From Fibrobacterota bacterium (GTDB taxonomy: Bacteria; Fibrobacterota; OXYB2-FULL-49-7; JAEUSG01), in contig JAEUSG010000069.1 in NCBI GenBank assembly GCA_016788315.1, positions 1 to 40,285 on the forward strand: a stretch of DNA of 40,285 bases, read 5' to 3'. The translations under genes were made by a program, and so were the position numbers. The notes under the pieces are model-generated. The model saw nothing but the letters and a program-made list of their open reading frames with translations, had not been told where the DNA came from and searched no databases. Within the stretch, counting starts at the first letter, position 1. Each line of letters starts with the position of its first letter. Shown in pieces: positions 8,897-17,296 of this stretch.

Positions 8897-11189
8897 CCGG
8901 TCCCTTGCCAACTGTTTTCAGCTTTCCTTCACGCTGGAGCTTCTGTAAATCGCGCCTTATTGTTGGTAAAGAAACAGGAAGAACTTTTCGGCAATCCTGG
9001 GCAGAAAAGAATGGCTGTGTATCAAGGAGCGACAATATTCTGCTTTCTCTGATGTGCTCAGGAATGAATTGACGCTGTCCTTCGCTGGTTGATGTCTCTT
9101 TAATGTTTTCCGGTGCCGAGTCGATCATGCCGTTTTTCCGGTCTACAGCCAGACGCAGAAGTGTATTGTAAAGTTCTCTTACGTTACCATGCCACTCATT
9201 CATCAGGAGTGAATTCATAACCGATTTCGAAACTCCATGAATATCAAGTTTGTGCCTGGTGTTTATGTCCTGAATTATGTGTGCGGTAAGAAGAGGTATA
9301 TCGTCAATTCTATCCCTTAGCGGAGGAAGTTTTAAAGCAACTACATTTATTCTGTAGTAAAGATCCTCTCTGAAGGTTTTGGCCTTCACCATAGACATAA
9401 GAGATGCATTGGTTGCAGTTATTATTCTTACATCAATTTTACGTCTTTCGGAATCGCCGATTCTGCTGAATGAGTGGCTTTCAAGAAAGTCAAGCAGCTT
9501 AGCCTGCGTTGCCGAATCTATGTTGCCGATTTCATCTAGGAAAAGCGTACCGCCGTCAGCTGATTCGAATTTTCCTATTCTGCGGCTGCCGGCACCGGTA
9601 AAGGCTCCCTTTTCGTGGCCAAAGAGCTCGCTTTCCATAAGCGATGAAGGTATTGTTGAGCAGTCAACCTTAACAAAGGGGCCATCTCTTCTCCTGCTTC
9701 TCCTGTGTATTGCATTTGCAAGAACCTCTTTGCCGGAACCAGTTGGCCCCTCGATAAATATCGCAGTATCTGTGTCTGCGAATTTCTCAATTTTGTCTAT
9801 TATCGAAATGATTTTTGAATTGCCGCCTACAAATCCGTAATAATCCTTAGCTTTAAGGAGCTGGCCTATGCGTGTGGCAGAATCACGATCCTCTTCCACT
9901 TTTGCAATCTCCGTAACATCCTTAAAAAGTAAGGTTCTCTGTTCTCTGACCAATCCATTTCTGACAGCCGCAAGTTGAAAGAGGTGTGCCTCAAAAACTC
10001 TTCCCTCAAAGGCTCCTAGTGTAATACGTGGAGCCTTGAAAGTCCGCGAAGAGTCATATTTGGATTCTCTTGTGTTGAATGATACGCCTGTTATTAGCGA
10101 GTCTCCATTTGACAAAATGCCAAAGTGTCGATTGTCTTCCGGCTCAGGCGAAAGGTCATACCATTCACAGATTTGTTGATCGTTTATGCTTACAGTGAAA
10201 TGACCCCCTGTTTTGTCTACTCTGAGAGTTGTTTTTCCTTTTGGTGTCGAAAGCAGTTTGGCATATTTTGCAAAGAGAGAATGTTTCTTGATACTTACGA
10301 ATGGTTCACCGTTTACAATATTGAATCCGATTGAATAGCCGCTGATTATCCACGGGTTAGGCTGCTCGCAGCAGATCATGACAGCAATGCGGTGATAAGC
10401 GGTTATGGTTGTAGACAGGGTAATTGATATGTCTTTACCCTTTGTTTCTATTTTGCTGTTGCTGTAAATATAGGCTGTTGTGCCGTCAGGTTTGCATGTG
10501 AGACCAGACTCGTTTTTAATAAACCATAATGGGCGGAATTCTCTATCTATTATCCAGTTGTCCAGCGTTCTGAAATTGTCACTTACTACATTGGTCCATC
10601 TGCCGGTTGAGGTTTTTGAAAGTGATTGGAGATATGAGAGAGAGAGTTTCTCCCGTTCAATTATCTCGTCAGCATCATTCTTATTCATTATTTCGGAGAG
10701 ATCCGAGCCGTGTGCATTTTTTCTTTGCATAGGAAAGAATGTGTAGCCGGTAATAATTTCATCAATGCTGTTGTCTTTATTCAGCATTATGTAGAAGTCT
10801 GTAAAGGTTGATGCAATAATGTTGAATAGCGGGTTCTGAAGTTGTCTGAATGATAATATTATATCACTGTCAGTAAGTGTTGAAGCGATTACTACTCTCT
10901 CGAATCTTGTAGAGCCGGCATGTTTCAAGGCGGTGGATACATTTGGATTGGAAAAGTTAAATAGCACTCTCAATGTATGAATGTTATGCTTATATATGGA
11001 ATCGATGCTCTCTGTTTCTTCGGGTGCTTGCAGAATTAAATCAGTCAAAGGTATGCCGGCGATGGATGTTTTTTTTAGACTGAACCATTCTTCGGAAGCT
11101 TTGTTTGCCCATCTTATCTGTTTTGTTTTTCTGTCGATACACCAATATGGGTAGGGTTGAGTATCGAGAAAGTGATCATAATCAATCAT
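8841..11189 (-). CDS. Sigma-54-dependent activator with jelly-roll insert and winged-helix C-terminus
   Basis: A 782-aa protein. Residues 1-50 resemble a PAS core (YWCIDRKTKQIRWANKASEEWF) and a second PAS-like stretch follows. Residues about 203-372 (DNFRTLDNWII ... HFGILSNGDSLITGVSF) look like a concanavalin/LamG/DUF1080-type beta-sandwich. The AAA+ domain has Walker A GPTGSGKE (481-488), the sigma-54 contact loop GAFTGA (528-533), Walker B GGTLFLDEIG (546-555) and WHGNVREL (666-673). Instead of a Fis helix-turn-helix, the end (about 718-770) is a DeoR-like winged helix (LPTIRRDLQKLQREGKLKTV). There is no signal peptide, so it is cytoplasmic. It is expected to open sigma-54 promoters; the 660-aa gene divergent at 11306 has a matching element. 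No Shine-Dalgarno is seen; TATATT lies 7 nt before the ATG, suggesting a leaderless mRNA. Confidence 0.88.
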   Translation of the reverse strand: MIDYDHFLDTQPYPYWCIDRKTKQIRWANKASEEWFSLKKTSIAGIPLTDLILQAPEETESIDSIYKHNIHTLRVLFNFSNPNVSTALKHAGSTRFERVVIASTLTDSDIILSFRQLQNPLFNIIASTFTDFYIMLNKDNSIDEIITGYTFFPMQRKNAHGSDLSEIMNKNDADEIIEREKLSLSYLQSLSKTSTGRWTNVVSDNFRTLDNWIIDREFRPLWFIKNESGLTCKPDGTTAYIYSNSKIETKGKDISITLSTTITAYHRIAVMICCEQPNPWIISGYSIGFNIVNGEPFVSIKKHSLFAKYAKLLSTPKGKTTLRVDKTGGHFTVSINDQQICEWYDLSPEPEDNRHFGILSNGDSLITGVSFNTRESKYDSSRTFKAPRITLGAFEGRVFEAHLFQLAAVRNGLVREQRTLLFKDVTEIAKVEEDRDSATRIGQLLKAKDYYGFVGGNSKIISIIDKIEKFADTDTAIFIEGPTGSGKEVLANAIHRRSRRRDGPFVKVDCSTIPSSLMESELFGHEKGAFTGAGSRRIGKFESADGGTLFLDEIGNIDSATQAKLLDFLESHSFSRIGDSERRKIDVRIITATNASLMSMVKAKTFREDLYYRINVVALKLPPLRDRIDDIPLLTAHIIQDINTRHKLDIHGVSKSVMNSLLMNEWHGNVRELYNTLLRLAVDRKNGMIDSAPENIKETSTSEGQRQFIPEHIRESRILSLLDTQPFFSAQDCRKVLPVSLPTIRRDLQKLQREGKLKTVGKGPAKRYVAGQPQAAPVSDKV

Positions 11190-11262
11190 ATTCGCTAATA
11201 TATAATTTCAAAACAGGTAAAAAGAGGTTATTTTGCTGAAATTTGAGAAAATGTATTAGGCA

Positions 11263-11278
11263 TGGCAATTGCAAAGCA
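11263..11278 (+). promoter_or_regulatory. Sigma-54-like -24/-12 promoter
   Basis: TGGCA at 11263-11267 and GCA at 11276-11278 place the invariant GG (11264-11265) and GC (11276-11277) exactly 12 bp apart, as in -24/-12 promoters. The -14/-13 positions are AA rather than TT. A start site about 12 nt downstream would leave a short leader containing the AAAGGAG ribosome site before the ATG at 11306. The divergent neighbour encodes a sigma-54 activator, which strengthens the call. Confidence 0.5.
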
Positions 11279-11305
11279 TAATGTGAATCAAATAAAGGAG
11301 AATAT

Positions 11306-13288
11306 ATGAATGTTATAAAAAGTGCGTTGGTCTTAGCTGTTGCAATCAATGCATCGCTGTTGGGCCCGGTATCACTAACAAATAATGGCGCTTCGATTAC
11401 CATATCATTTTCAGTATCAGCAATGACTGATGTTGAAGTTGCCGTTATCGGTACAGATGGCAAAGTATTACGCCATCTGGCTGCTGGTGTGCTTGGAGGC
11501 AGTTATCCTCCGCCCGAACCTCTCATTGCCGGACTGGTCCAATCAATTGTTTGGGATGGCAAAGATGATTACGGCGTTTGGGCAGGAGACAGATATCAGT
11601 CTGTGCGTGTCAGATCCGGAGTGCACCCTGTTTTTGAACGGTCAATATCCACAAAGGTCTTCGGAACCTCTCGTACTTATGGCCCTGAAAATGTAGATCC
11701 GCAGACAACCTATCTTTCAAAAAGTCACCCTTTGTTTGCTAAAGATACAACGCTGTATGGTGAAGATAATCAGCTTGATTTTACTGTGTCAGATGAGACA
11801 GATGAAATTTTTATCAAACATACAAAAGGCGACTTGACGAATGCTTCATGGCAGGGTTGGAGCCATCTGGCAAGGTTTAATGGCAAAACCGGCGAAAATC
11901 TCGGTATGATTACCAACTTCTCTTTCGACAACATCTGTCAAAGTGTCGGCTGGGGTGAGCCGCTTGTAAGCTGGAAGGGAGATAAAATTCACTTCATCGA
12001 CTGCAACTATTCCTATACCGTATGCGGTTCAGCAACAAAACCTATGAGTCATGTCATAAGTTTTAATCTTGATGGTTCAAAAGCTGTCTATCAGTCAACG
12101 GGCAATAATTATGTATCTGGTTTTTATAATGGAGATAACAGATCGCGCGGATTCTGTGAAGGGCCTGATGGTAGTCTTTATATAATGCATTATGGAGATC
12201 CCGGTTCCAACTGTCCGACATGCACTGTAGCTGTTGGAAAAAAACCACAGGTTGGAAATGTGTCACCGATCGGTTTAACAAAAGTAAAGAACGGTGTGAT
12301 TACAGATCCTTTCAAACTCGTTATCTATGCACCTGTTTCCGGTGTCAGAGTGGATTTGAAGGGAAATATATATGTAGCCGCCAGGATAAAACCGCACGAT
12401 AAAAATGTTCCCGATTTTGTTAAGCCTGAATCTCTCTCTGGAAAATTTTCAGAGAACTTCTCTCAGGCCTTCTGGGCCGATGATATGTATGGATCAATAC
12501 TAAAGTTTGATTCAACCGGAGGCAGCGCCACTGTTTTCGATTCGACAGGTGCTACACTTGCAAGCAAAAGAAACAAAGGTGATTTTGAAGGCGGTGCAGG
12601 CCGTGCTTTAAGGGAGCCATATGTCATGAGAGCGCAGGACGCTGTAAGAATGACAGGCGGTTTTAAATGGCTCCATTACGGTGTTTCACATATCCTTGGT
12701 CATGTTTCGTGGAGAGGTAGTACGTGCTGGTGCAATCAGACACGCTTTGATGTCGATCGCTATGGACGGGTTCATTATCCTAATACATTTATGCATGAAG
12801 TAGCAGCGATTGACAACAACAGAAATATGTTTTACAGGTTTTCCAACCGTGATCTAAGGGGAGCAGTCAAAATCGGTCTTGGACATGAGATTGAAGCAAC
12901 TGACTACGGCTTATATGTTGCTGATTGGTTTAATAATCAGATTGCGGTATTCAAGTGGGTTGGCGATGAAGAGCAGACACTTGCGACAAAAGCAGAATTG
13001 GTTTCGGTACCTGTAGGTCGACCATATCTGGAAGTAACACCGAATCCCTTCCGCAATAATGTGTCCATAACGTACCTGGCACCTTCAGCTGAGAATGTCA
13101 ATGTGCAGATCTTCAATGTAGCCGGTAAATTAGTACGGACACTTTTATCTGGAAACTGTGTTAAGCAGGCTGGAAAAGTGCAATGGAACGGTATGGATGA
13201 AGCAGGAATTCTTGTTCCTGGCGGTATGTATATTGTAAGGATGAATGGAACAAAAATTCATACTAAGAAGATAATACTAGTTCGTTAA
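11306..13288 (+). CDS. Secreted NHL/propeller-like protein with T9SS sorting domain
   Basis: A 660-aa protein with signal peptide MNVIKSALVLAVAINASLLG. Residues about 25-115 form a FlgD-like Ig domain (VAVIGTDGKVLRHLAAG ... IVWDGKDDYGVWAGD). The middle contains propeller-type strands (SGVRVDLKGNIYVAARI, about 350; YGLYVADWFNNQIAVFKW, about 535-552) and two Cys-rich loops (CPTC, CWC). From about residue 575, VTPNPFRNNVSITYLAP and the closing GGMYIVRMNGTK form a T9SS sorting domain. An AAAGGAG ribosome site precedes the ATG. No catalytic motif is recognisable; a surface binding or lyase-type propeller role is possible. It is probably transcribed from the sigma-54-like promoter and may be the target of the divergent activator. 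Confidence 0.8.
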   Translation: MNVIKSALVLAVAINASLLGPVSLTNNGASITISFSVSAMTDVEVAVIGTDGKVLRHLAAGVLGGSYPPPEPLIAGLVQSIVWDGKDDYGVWAGDRYQSVRVRSGVHPVFERSISTKVFGTSRTYGPENVDPQTTYLSKSHPLFAKDTTLYGEDNQLDFTVSDETDEIFIKHTKGDLTNASWQGWSHLARFNGKTGENLGMITNFSFDNICQSVGWGEPLVSWKGDKIHFIDCNYSYTVCGSATKPMSHVISFNLDGSKAVYQSTGNNYVSGFYNGDNRSRGFCEGPDGSLYIMHYGDPGSNCPTCTVAVGKKPQVGNVSPIGLTKVKNGVITDPFKLVIYAPVSGVRVDLKGNIYVAARIKPHDKNVPDFVKPESLSGKFSENFSQAFWADDMYGSILKFDSTGGSATVFDSTGATLASKRNKGDFEGGAGRALREPYVMRAQDAVRMTGGFKWLHYGVSHILGHVSWRGSTCWCNQTRFDVDRYGRVHYPNTFMHEVAAIDNNRNMFYRFSNRDLRGAVKIGLGHEIEATDYGLYVADWFNNQIAVFKWVGDEEQTLATKAELVSVPVGRPYLEVTPNPFRNNVSITYLAPSAENVNVQIFNVAGKLVRTLLSGNCVKQAGKVQWNGMDEAGILVPGGMYIVRMNGTKIHTKKIILVR

Positions 13289-13374
13289 TTCATTTTTGTA
13301 TTAGAAGGTTAATTGAGTCTTGTTAGTGAGAATTGATTATCTTGTGCTGAGTGTTAAATTGATAGGAGGCACAA

Positions 13375-16080
13375 GTGCGTATCAGTATACTCATTACTAT
13401 TTTGGTTTTTTCATGTAACATTTTCAGCACAACTTATTATCTCTCGTCGAAAGGTGCTGATACCGGTTCTGCTGATGCAGCAACTCCTTGGAAAACAATC
13501 GAACGGTTGAATCAGGTCACTCTGTCTGCCGGTGATTCGGTTTTATTCAACAAAGGGGACACCTTTCCCGGCGGGGTTGTGATAAAGGGGTCTGGTCAGG
13601 TTAACAATCCGATATACTATGGCTCGTATGGCTCAGGCATTAAACCTGTTATAACAGGTGCTGTTAAAATAATTTCGTGGACTTCGCGCGGGAATGGATT
13701 ATATGCAGCACCGCTGACGCAAAGACCATCCATGGTTGCATACGACGGTAAACCACTCATGCTTGCCCGTTCGCCGAATAAAGGCTACTATACGGTAACA
13801 GCTGTTGTTGACAGTATGACCCGTTTTACAGATTCATCGGCAAACAGCTCAATAGATTGGATAGGAGCAAGAGCGCAAATTAGAACATCAAACTGGACAG
13901 TGCATACAAAGAAGGTAACTGCCTTTGATGGTGCATCAAAAACATTTACAGTTTCTGCAATACCTAGTTATCCCACCGGCTACAAAATTCTAAAAGGGTG
14001 GGGCTATTTTCTTAACGACCATGTTGCAGCGCTTGATACGGCAGGTGAATGGTTTTTCGATTCTTCAGCGCAGGAAATACTGCTTCGCACACCGGATGGC
14101 ACCAATCCTACTGCGCACATTGTTACTGGCTCTGTATTGTCACACGGTTTTTACTGCTATGGCTCAACAACTTATAATTACATAGTAATTGATGGGTTAG
14201 AAATAAGTCAATTTGCAACTATGGGAATAAAAATTCTGGGCAGTGGTAATAAAATCAATAACTGTAATTTGAAATTTAATGAACAGAAAGGGATAGAAAT
14301 ATACAATGGAACTTCAAACCATGTTGTCGGTAATGTAATATACGGAACTAATGGTGTGGGTATTAATATGCAGGGGGGTAATTCTGTAATAGAAAGGAAC
14401 ACCATCACTGCTATTGCTCTATTTGATAGGCTGAACGGGTATGGCATTCAGCTTGGTTATGCAGCTCTATCAATCGGAACAGGAAATGTTATCCGACTGA
14501 ACCGCATTGACAGCGTAGGTTATATAGGACTGCTTTTTGATGGTGTCAACCATCTGGTTGAAAAGAACTTCATACAGAATGTCTGCCTTGTAAATGATGA
14601 CGGTGGAGGCACGTACTGCGCAAATAGAAACTTCCCCACAAATCAGGGTGTTGTAGGTTCCATCATAAGAGATAATATTATTCTATCATCGAAAGGTAAT
14701 GGGGCAGGTTCCGAGAAGTTAGACAGCAGGCCTGCAAACGGTATTTATTTGGATGACTTTACGCATGATGTTACGGTTACCGGAAATACCGTAGCATACT
14801 GCAGTGGTTGGGGTTATATGATGCACAACTCTGTAGATTGCAGGATTATAAACAATGTTTCTGTTGGTTGCAGCGGAGCGCAGATATACATGCAGCAAGA
14901 TGCAATTATGTACAGCGACTCCATGCGCAATAATAGAATTGTGAAAAACAGCTTTTGTTCTGTCAATGAGTCTCAAAGGGCTATATATATTGCCAGCCAT
15001 CTTAACCGCTTTTTGTTCGGAGTGCATGATTCAAACAGCTACTGGAATCCTTTTGTTGGCGCTCCGATTGATGCTCCGGGCGGTCCTTATACGTTAGCAC
15101 ATTGGAGATCGGTATCAGGACAGGACTTATCGACAAAAGAGGCCCCTGTTAAATGGAATGGTTTTAAAGTTACAGATACAACAGGCAGTGAGTTGATATT
15201 GAATGGTACTCTGGATGTAAATACTACATCCTGGAGGATCTGGTCTTCTTCAGGTACATGTACTATAGCGCGAGATACCGGCAAAGGTTTTGAAGGTGGT
15301 TCGCTGCGTGTTAACTGTCCCGGACAGACCTCTCTTGCGAGTTCAAGCAGCATTTCGATGGTTAAGGATCAGAAGTATCTTGTCAGATTTTCAATACGTG
15401 GAACAAAGTCAAGTAGTTCATATGTTTTTGTACGTCAGAATGGAAGTCCTTCATATAATCCTGTCGGTCTTTCTAAACTTGTTACAATAGACAGCTCAAA
15501 ACGTACATATAGTCTTCTGTTTACAGCCACAGAGACAAATAGCAACTGCAGGCTTGATTTTCAAAATATGCTAACTGATTCGGTATATTGGATTGATAAT
15601 ATAAGTGTACGTGCAGTGAATGCAGTTATACCCAATCCGTCAGAACAGGTATTGCTATTTGTCAATCCAACAGAGCAGGATAGTACTGTTACGCTTCCTG
15701 AATTCCTCTATACGCTCGATGGTGTTAAGGCTCCGCGCAGTGTGATTCTCAGGCCATTCGGTTCCGCAGTTTATTACAAGGATTCTGTCGCAGGAAGTAC
15801 ATTAATTGAAGCAGTAGATTTAAACACAGACTTCAAAGCCGAAATATATCCCAATCCATTTAATCCGGCAGCAGATATTTTTGTTAATGGTGTTTGGGGT
15901 ACTGTAAAGGCGGATGTTTTTAGTGCCGACGGCAGGATTGTAAGTAGCATGGAAAAAGCAAGCTGCAGCGGAGCAGCAGTTCTTAGCTGGAACGGCGCAT
16001 CATTACCGAGCGGAATGTATCTTTTCAGAATTTATTCCGGAAAGCAAATGGCTATCCGTAAAGCTGTACTGCTTAAGTAA
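13375..16080 (+). CDS. Secreted right-handed beta-helix protein with CBM-like and T9SS domains
   Basis: A 901-aa protein starting at GTG (13375), chosen because AGGAGG lies at 13364-13369 with ideal spacing and a signal peptide (VRISILITILVFSCNIFS) follows. N-terminal strands (YYLSSKGADTGSADAATPWKTIE) are the usual opening of pectate-lyase-like beta-helix enzymes. Helix coils with asparagine-rich turns run from about residue 255 to 520. Residues about 600-745 (ELILNGTLDVNTTSW ... YWIDNISVRAV) look like a CBM4/9/22-type carbohydrate-binding module. IYPNPFNPAADIFVNG at about 822 begins the T9SS domain. It is likely a polysaccharide-active surface enzyme; lyase or hydrolase activity cannot be decided by eye. 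It follows the 660-aa gene by 86 bp and ends directly against the convergent HDAC gene. Confidence 0.85.
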   Translation: MRISILITILVFSCNIFSTTYYLSSKGADTGSADAATPWKTIERLNQVTLSAGDSVLFNKGDTFPGGVVIKGSGQVNNPIYYGSYGSGIKPVITGAVKIISWTSRGNGLYAAPLTQRPSMVAYDGKPLMLARSPNKGYYTVTAVVDSMTRFTDSSANSSIDWIGARAQIRTSNWTVHTKKVTAFDGASKTFTVSAIPSYPTGYKILKGWGYFLNDHVAALDTAGEWFFDSSAQEILLRTPDGTNPTAHIVTGSVLSHGFYCYGSTTYNYIVIDGLEISQFATMGIKILGSGNKINNCNLKFNEQKGIEIYNGTSNHVVGNVIYGTNGVGINMQGGNSVIERNTITAIALFDRLNGYGIQLGYAALSIGTGNVIRLNRIDSVGYIGLLFDGVNHLVEKNFIQNVCLVNDDGGGTYCANRNFPTNQGVVGSIIRDNIILSSKGNGAGSEKLDSRPANGIYLDDFTHDVTVTGNTVAYCSGWGYMMHNSVDCRIINNVSVGCSGAQIYMQQDAIMYSDSMRNNRIVKNSFCSVNESQRAIYIASHLNRFLFGVHDSNSYWNPFVGAPIDAPGGPYTLAHWRSVSGQDLSTKEAPVKWNGFKVTDTTGSELILNGTLDVNTTSWRIWSSSGTCTIARDTGKGFEGGSLRVNCPGQTSLASSSSISMVKDQKYLVRFSIRGTKSSSSYVFVRQNGSPSYNPVGLSKLVTIDSSKRTYSLLFTATETNSNCRLDFQNMLTDSVYWIDNISVRAVNAVIPNPSEQVLLFVNPTEQDSTVTLPEFLYTLDGVKAPRSVILRPFGSAVYYKDSVAGSTLIEAVDLNTDFKAEIYPNPFNPAADIFVNGVWGTVKADVFSADGRIVSSMEKASCSGAAVLSWNGASLPSGMYLFRIYSGKQMAIRKAVLLK

Positions 16081-17295
16081 TCAGTCAATGTATACAAACG
16101 GCAAAACAATATTATTTCTGTTTTGCCGTTCTATTTTTAAAAAGTAACGTCCGCAGGAGAGTCCCCAGTGAACTAGGGGAATCCGTTTACCGCTATTTAT
16201 TGGAACTTCATAGATTCGGTTCCCGTTTGTGCCAATAAGAGTAAGTTTCGCAGACTCAACAGAAAATGCTTCAGGAATTATGAGATTGTTAAAAGAAATG
16301 TAGGGAATGTTTTTTTCAGTGTCGGCAAGTTGCGTTTCAATGCTGTTTTCCAATCCTAATAGTGTTGAAACATGTGCAGCGGCTGCACTTCCCACTCCGT
16401 TAACGTTGTATCCGCCCTCAAGCATGGAAACGAGACGGCCATTACAATGTTTGTCGGCCATTGACATGGCAAGTTTTGTCATCTCTATAAAACCGCTGTC
16501 GGTTATCTTAAAGCATCCAAGAAGATCATTTATGCGGCTGTCGAAACCGCAGGATATCAGAACGAAATCTGGTTTGAATGAGTCTACTTTGGGTACAAGA
16601 ATAGTTTTCCATATGTTAATTACTGTACTGTCATTTGTGTTGCAGTCCATATGTACATTAATGTTGTAGCCGAGTCCAGGTCCGGTTCCAATTCTTGAAG
16701 GGTCTCCTGTTCCAGGATATGAATGCCAGTTATGGGATGAAAAGAAGAGTACCGTGGAATCGGAATAGAAAACATCCTCGGTGCCGTTACCATGATGATA
16801 GTCCCAGTCAATGATGAGTATCTTTTTGTATCCTAAAACATTCTGAGCATACTTTGCAGCAATAGCAACATTGCTGTAAAAACAGAAGCCCTCTTCACCA
16901 CCATAACTGTGGGCATGATGTCCTGGTGGTCGAAGTGCGCAAAAAGCATTCTTTACAGTTCCGTCGCTGACTGCTTTAACAGCTCCAAGTAGTCCTTCTA
17001 CAGCAGCAAGAGCTGAAGTGCCTGTATTTGGGATAGCTGATACTGATGCAATATGGGCATCTGTATGTACGTATTTTATATAGGGCTGCACATTTGTTAA
17101 AGGAACAGTTGGAACAAGTTTTGCCATAAGTCCGCTGTTTGTAAGAGTATCTTTAATTTTTACAACGCGGGAAGCAACCTCCGTGCCATGCTGATGAAGG
17201 AGGCATCTTTCATCGTAGGCAAAACCTGTTTTGTTGTAAGCGAATGTTACAGCAACGCAGCTGAGAGAAGCAATAAAGAGTAGTTTAAGACGCAT
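16081..17295 (-). CDS. Exported histone-deacetylase-fold amidohydrolase
   Basis: A 404-aa protein. Residues 1-19 (MRLKLLFIASLSCVAVTFA) form a signal peptide, unusual for this enzyme fold. All catalytic elements of the zinc deacetylase superfamily (HDAC/AcuC/acetylpolyamine amidohydrolase) are present: RPPGHH (122-127), DWDYHHGNG (163-171) with ligands Asp165 and His167, ISCGFD with ligand Asp252, and EGGY with Tyr296. Residues about 330-404 form a small beta domain (KLTLIGTNGNRIYEV ... GRYFLKIE) like a diverged T9SS/FlgD-Ig tail without the NPFNP motif. It should remove acetyl groups from an amine outside the cytoplasm; the substrate is unknown. It follows the beta-helix gene by 1 bp (TAA-T-ATG) in a three-gene operon with the S41 protease. 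Its stop abuts the stop of the convergent gene. Confidence 0.88.
   Translation of the reverse strand: MRLKLLFIASLSCVAVTFAYNKTGFAYDERCLLHQHGTEVASRVVKIKDTLTNSGLMAKLVPTVPLTNVQPYIKYVHTDAHIASVSAIPNTGTSALAAVEGLLGAVKAVSDGTVKNAFCALRPPGHHAHSYGGEEGFCFYSNVAIAAKYAQNVLGYKKILIIDWDYHHGNGTEDVFYSDSTVLFFSSHNWHSYPGTGDPSRIGTGPGLGYNINVHMDCNTNDSTVINIWKTILVPKVDSFKPDFVLISCGFDSRINDLLGCFKITDSGFIEMTKLAMSMADKHCNGRLVSMLEGGYNVNGVGSAAAAHVSTLLGLENSIETQLADTEKNIPYISFNNLIIPEAFSVESAKLTLIGTNGNRIYEVPINSGKRIPLVHWGLSCGRYFLKIERQNRNNIVLPFVYID
16097..16137 (+). terminator. Rho-independent terminator of the beta-helix gene, inside the HDAC coding end
   Basis: AACGGCAAAACA (16097-16108) pairs perfectly with TGTTTTGCCGTT (16119-16130) over 12 bp around a 10-nt loop and is followed by CTATTTTT. 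It lies 16 bp after the plus-strand stop and within the last codons of the minus-strand HDAC gene, so the same DNA is both terminator and coding sequence. Confidence 0.75.
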
Positions 17296-17296
17296 A

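Noticed and set aside
13333-13360. TTGATT/TAAATT promoter before the 901-aa beta-helix gene
   Set aside because: The predicted transcript start would fall within the AGGAGG ribosome site, leaving it truncated.
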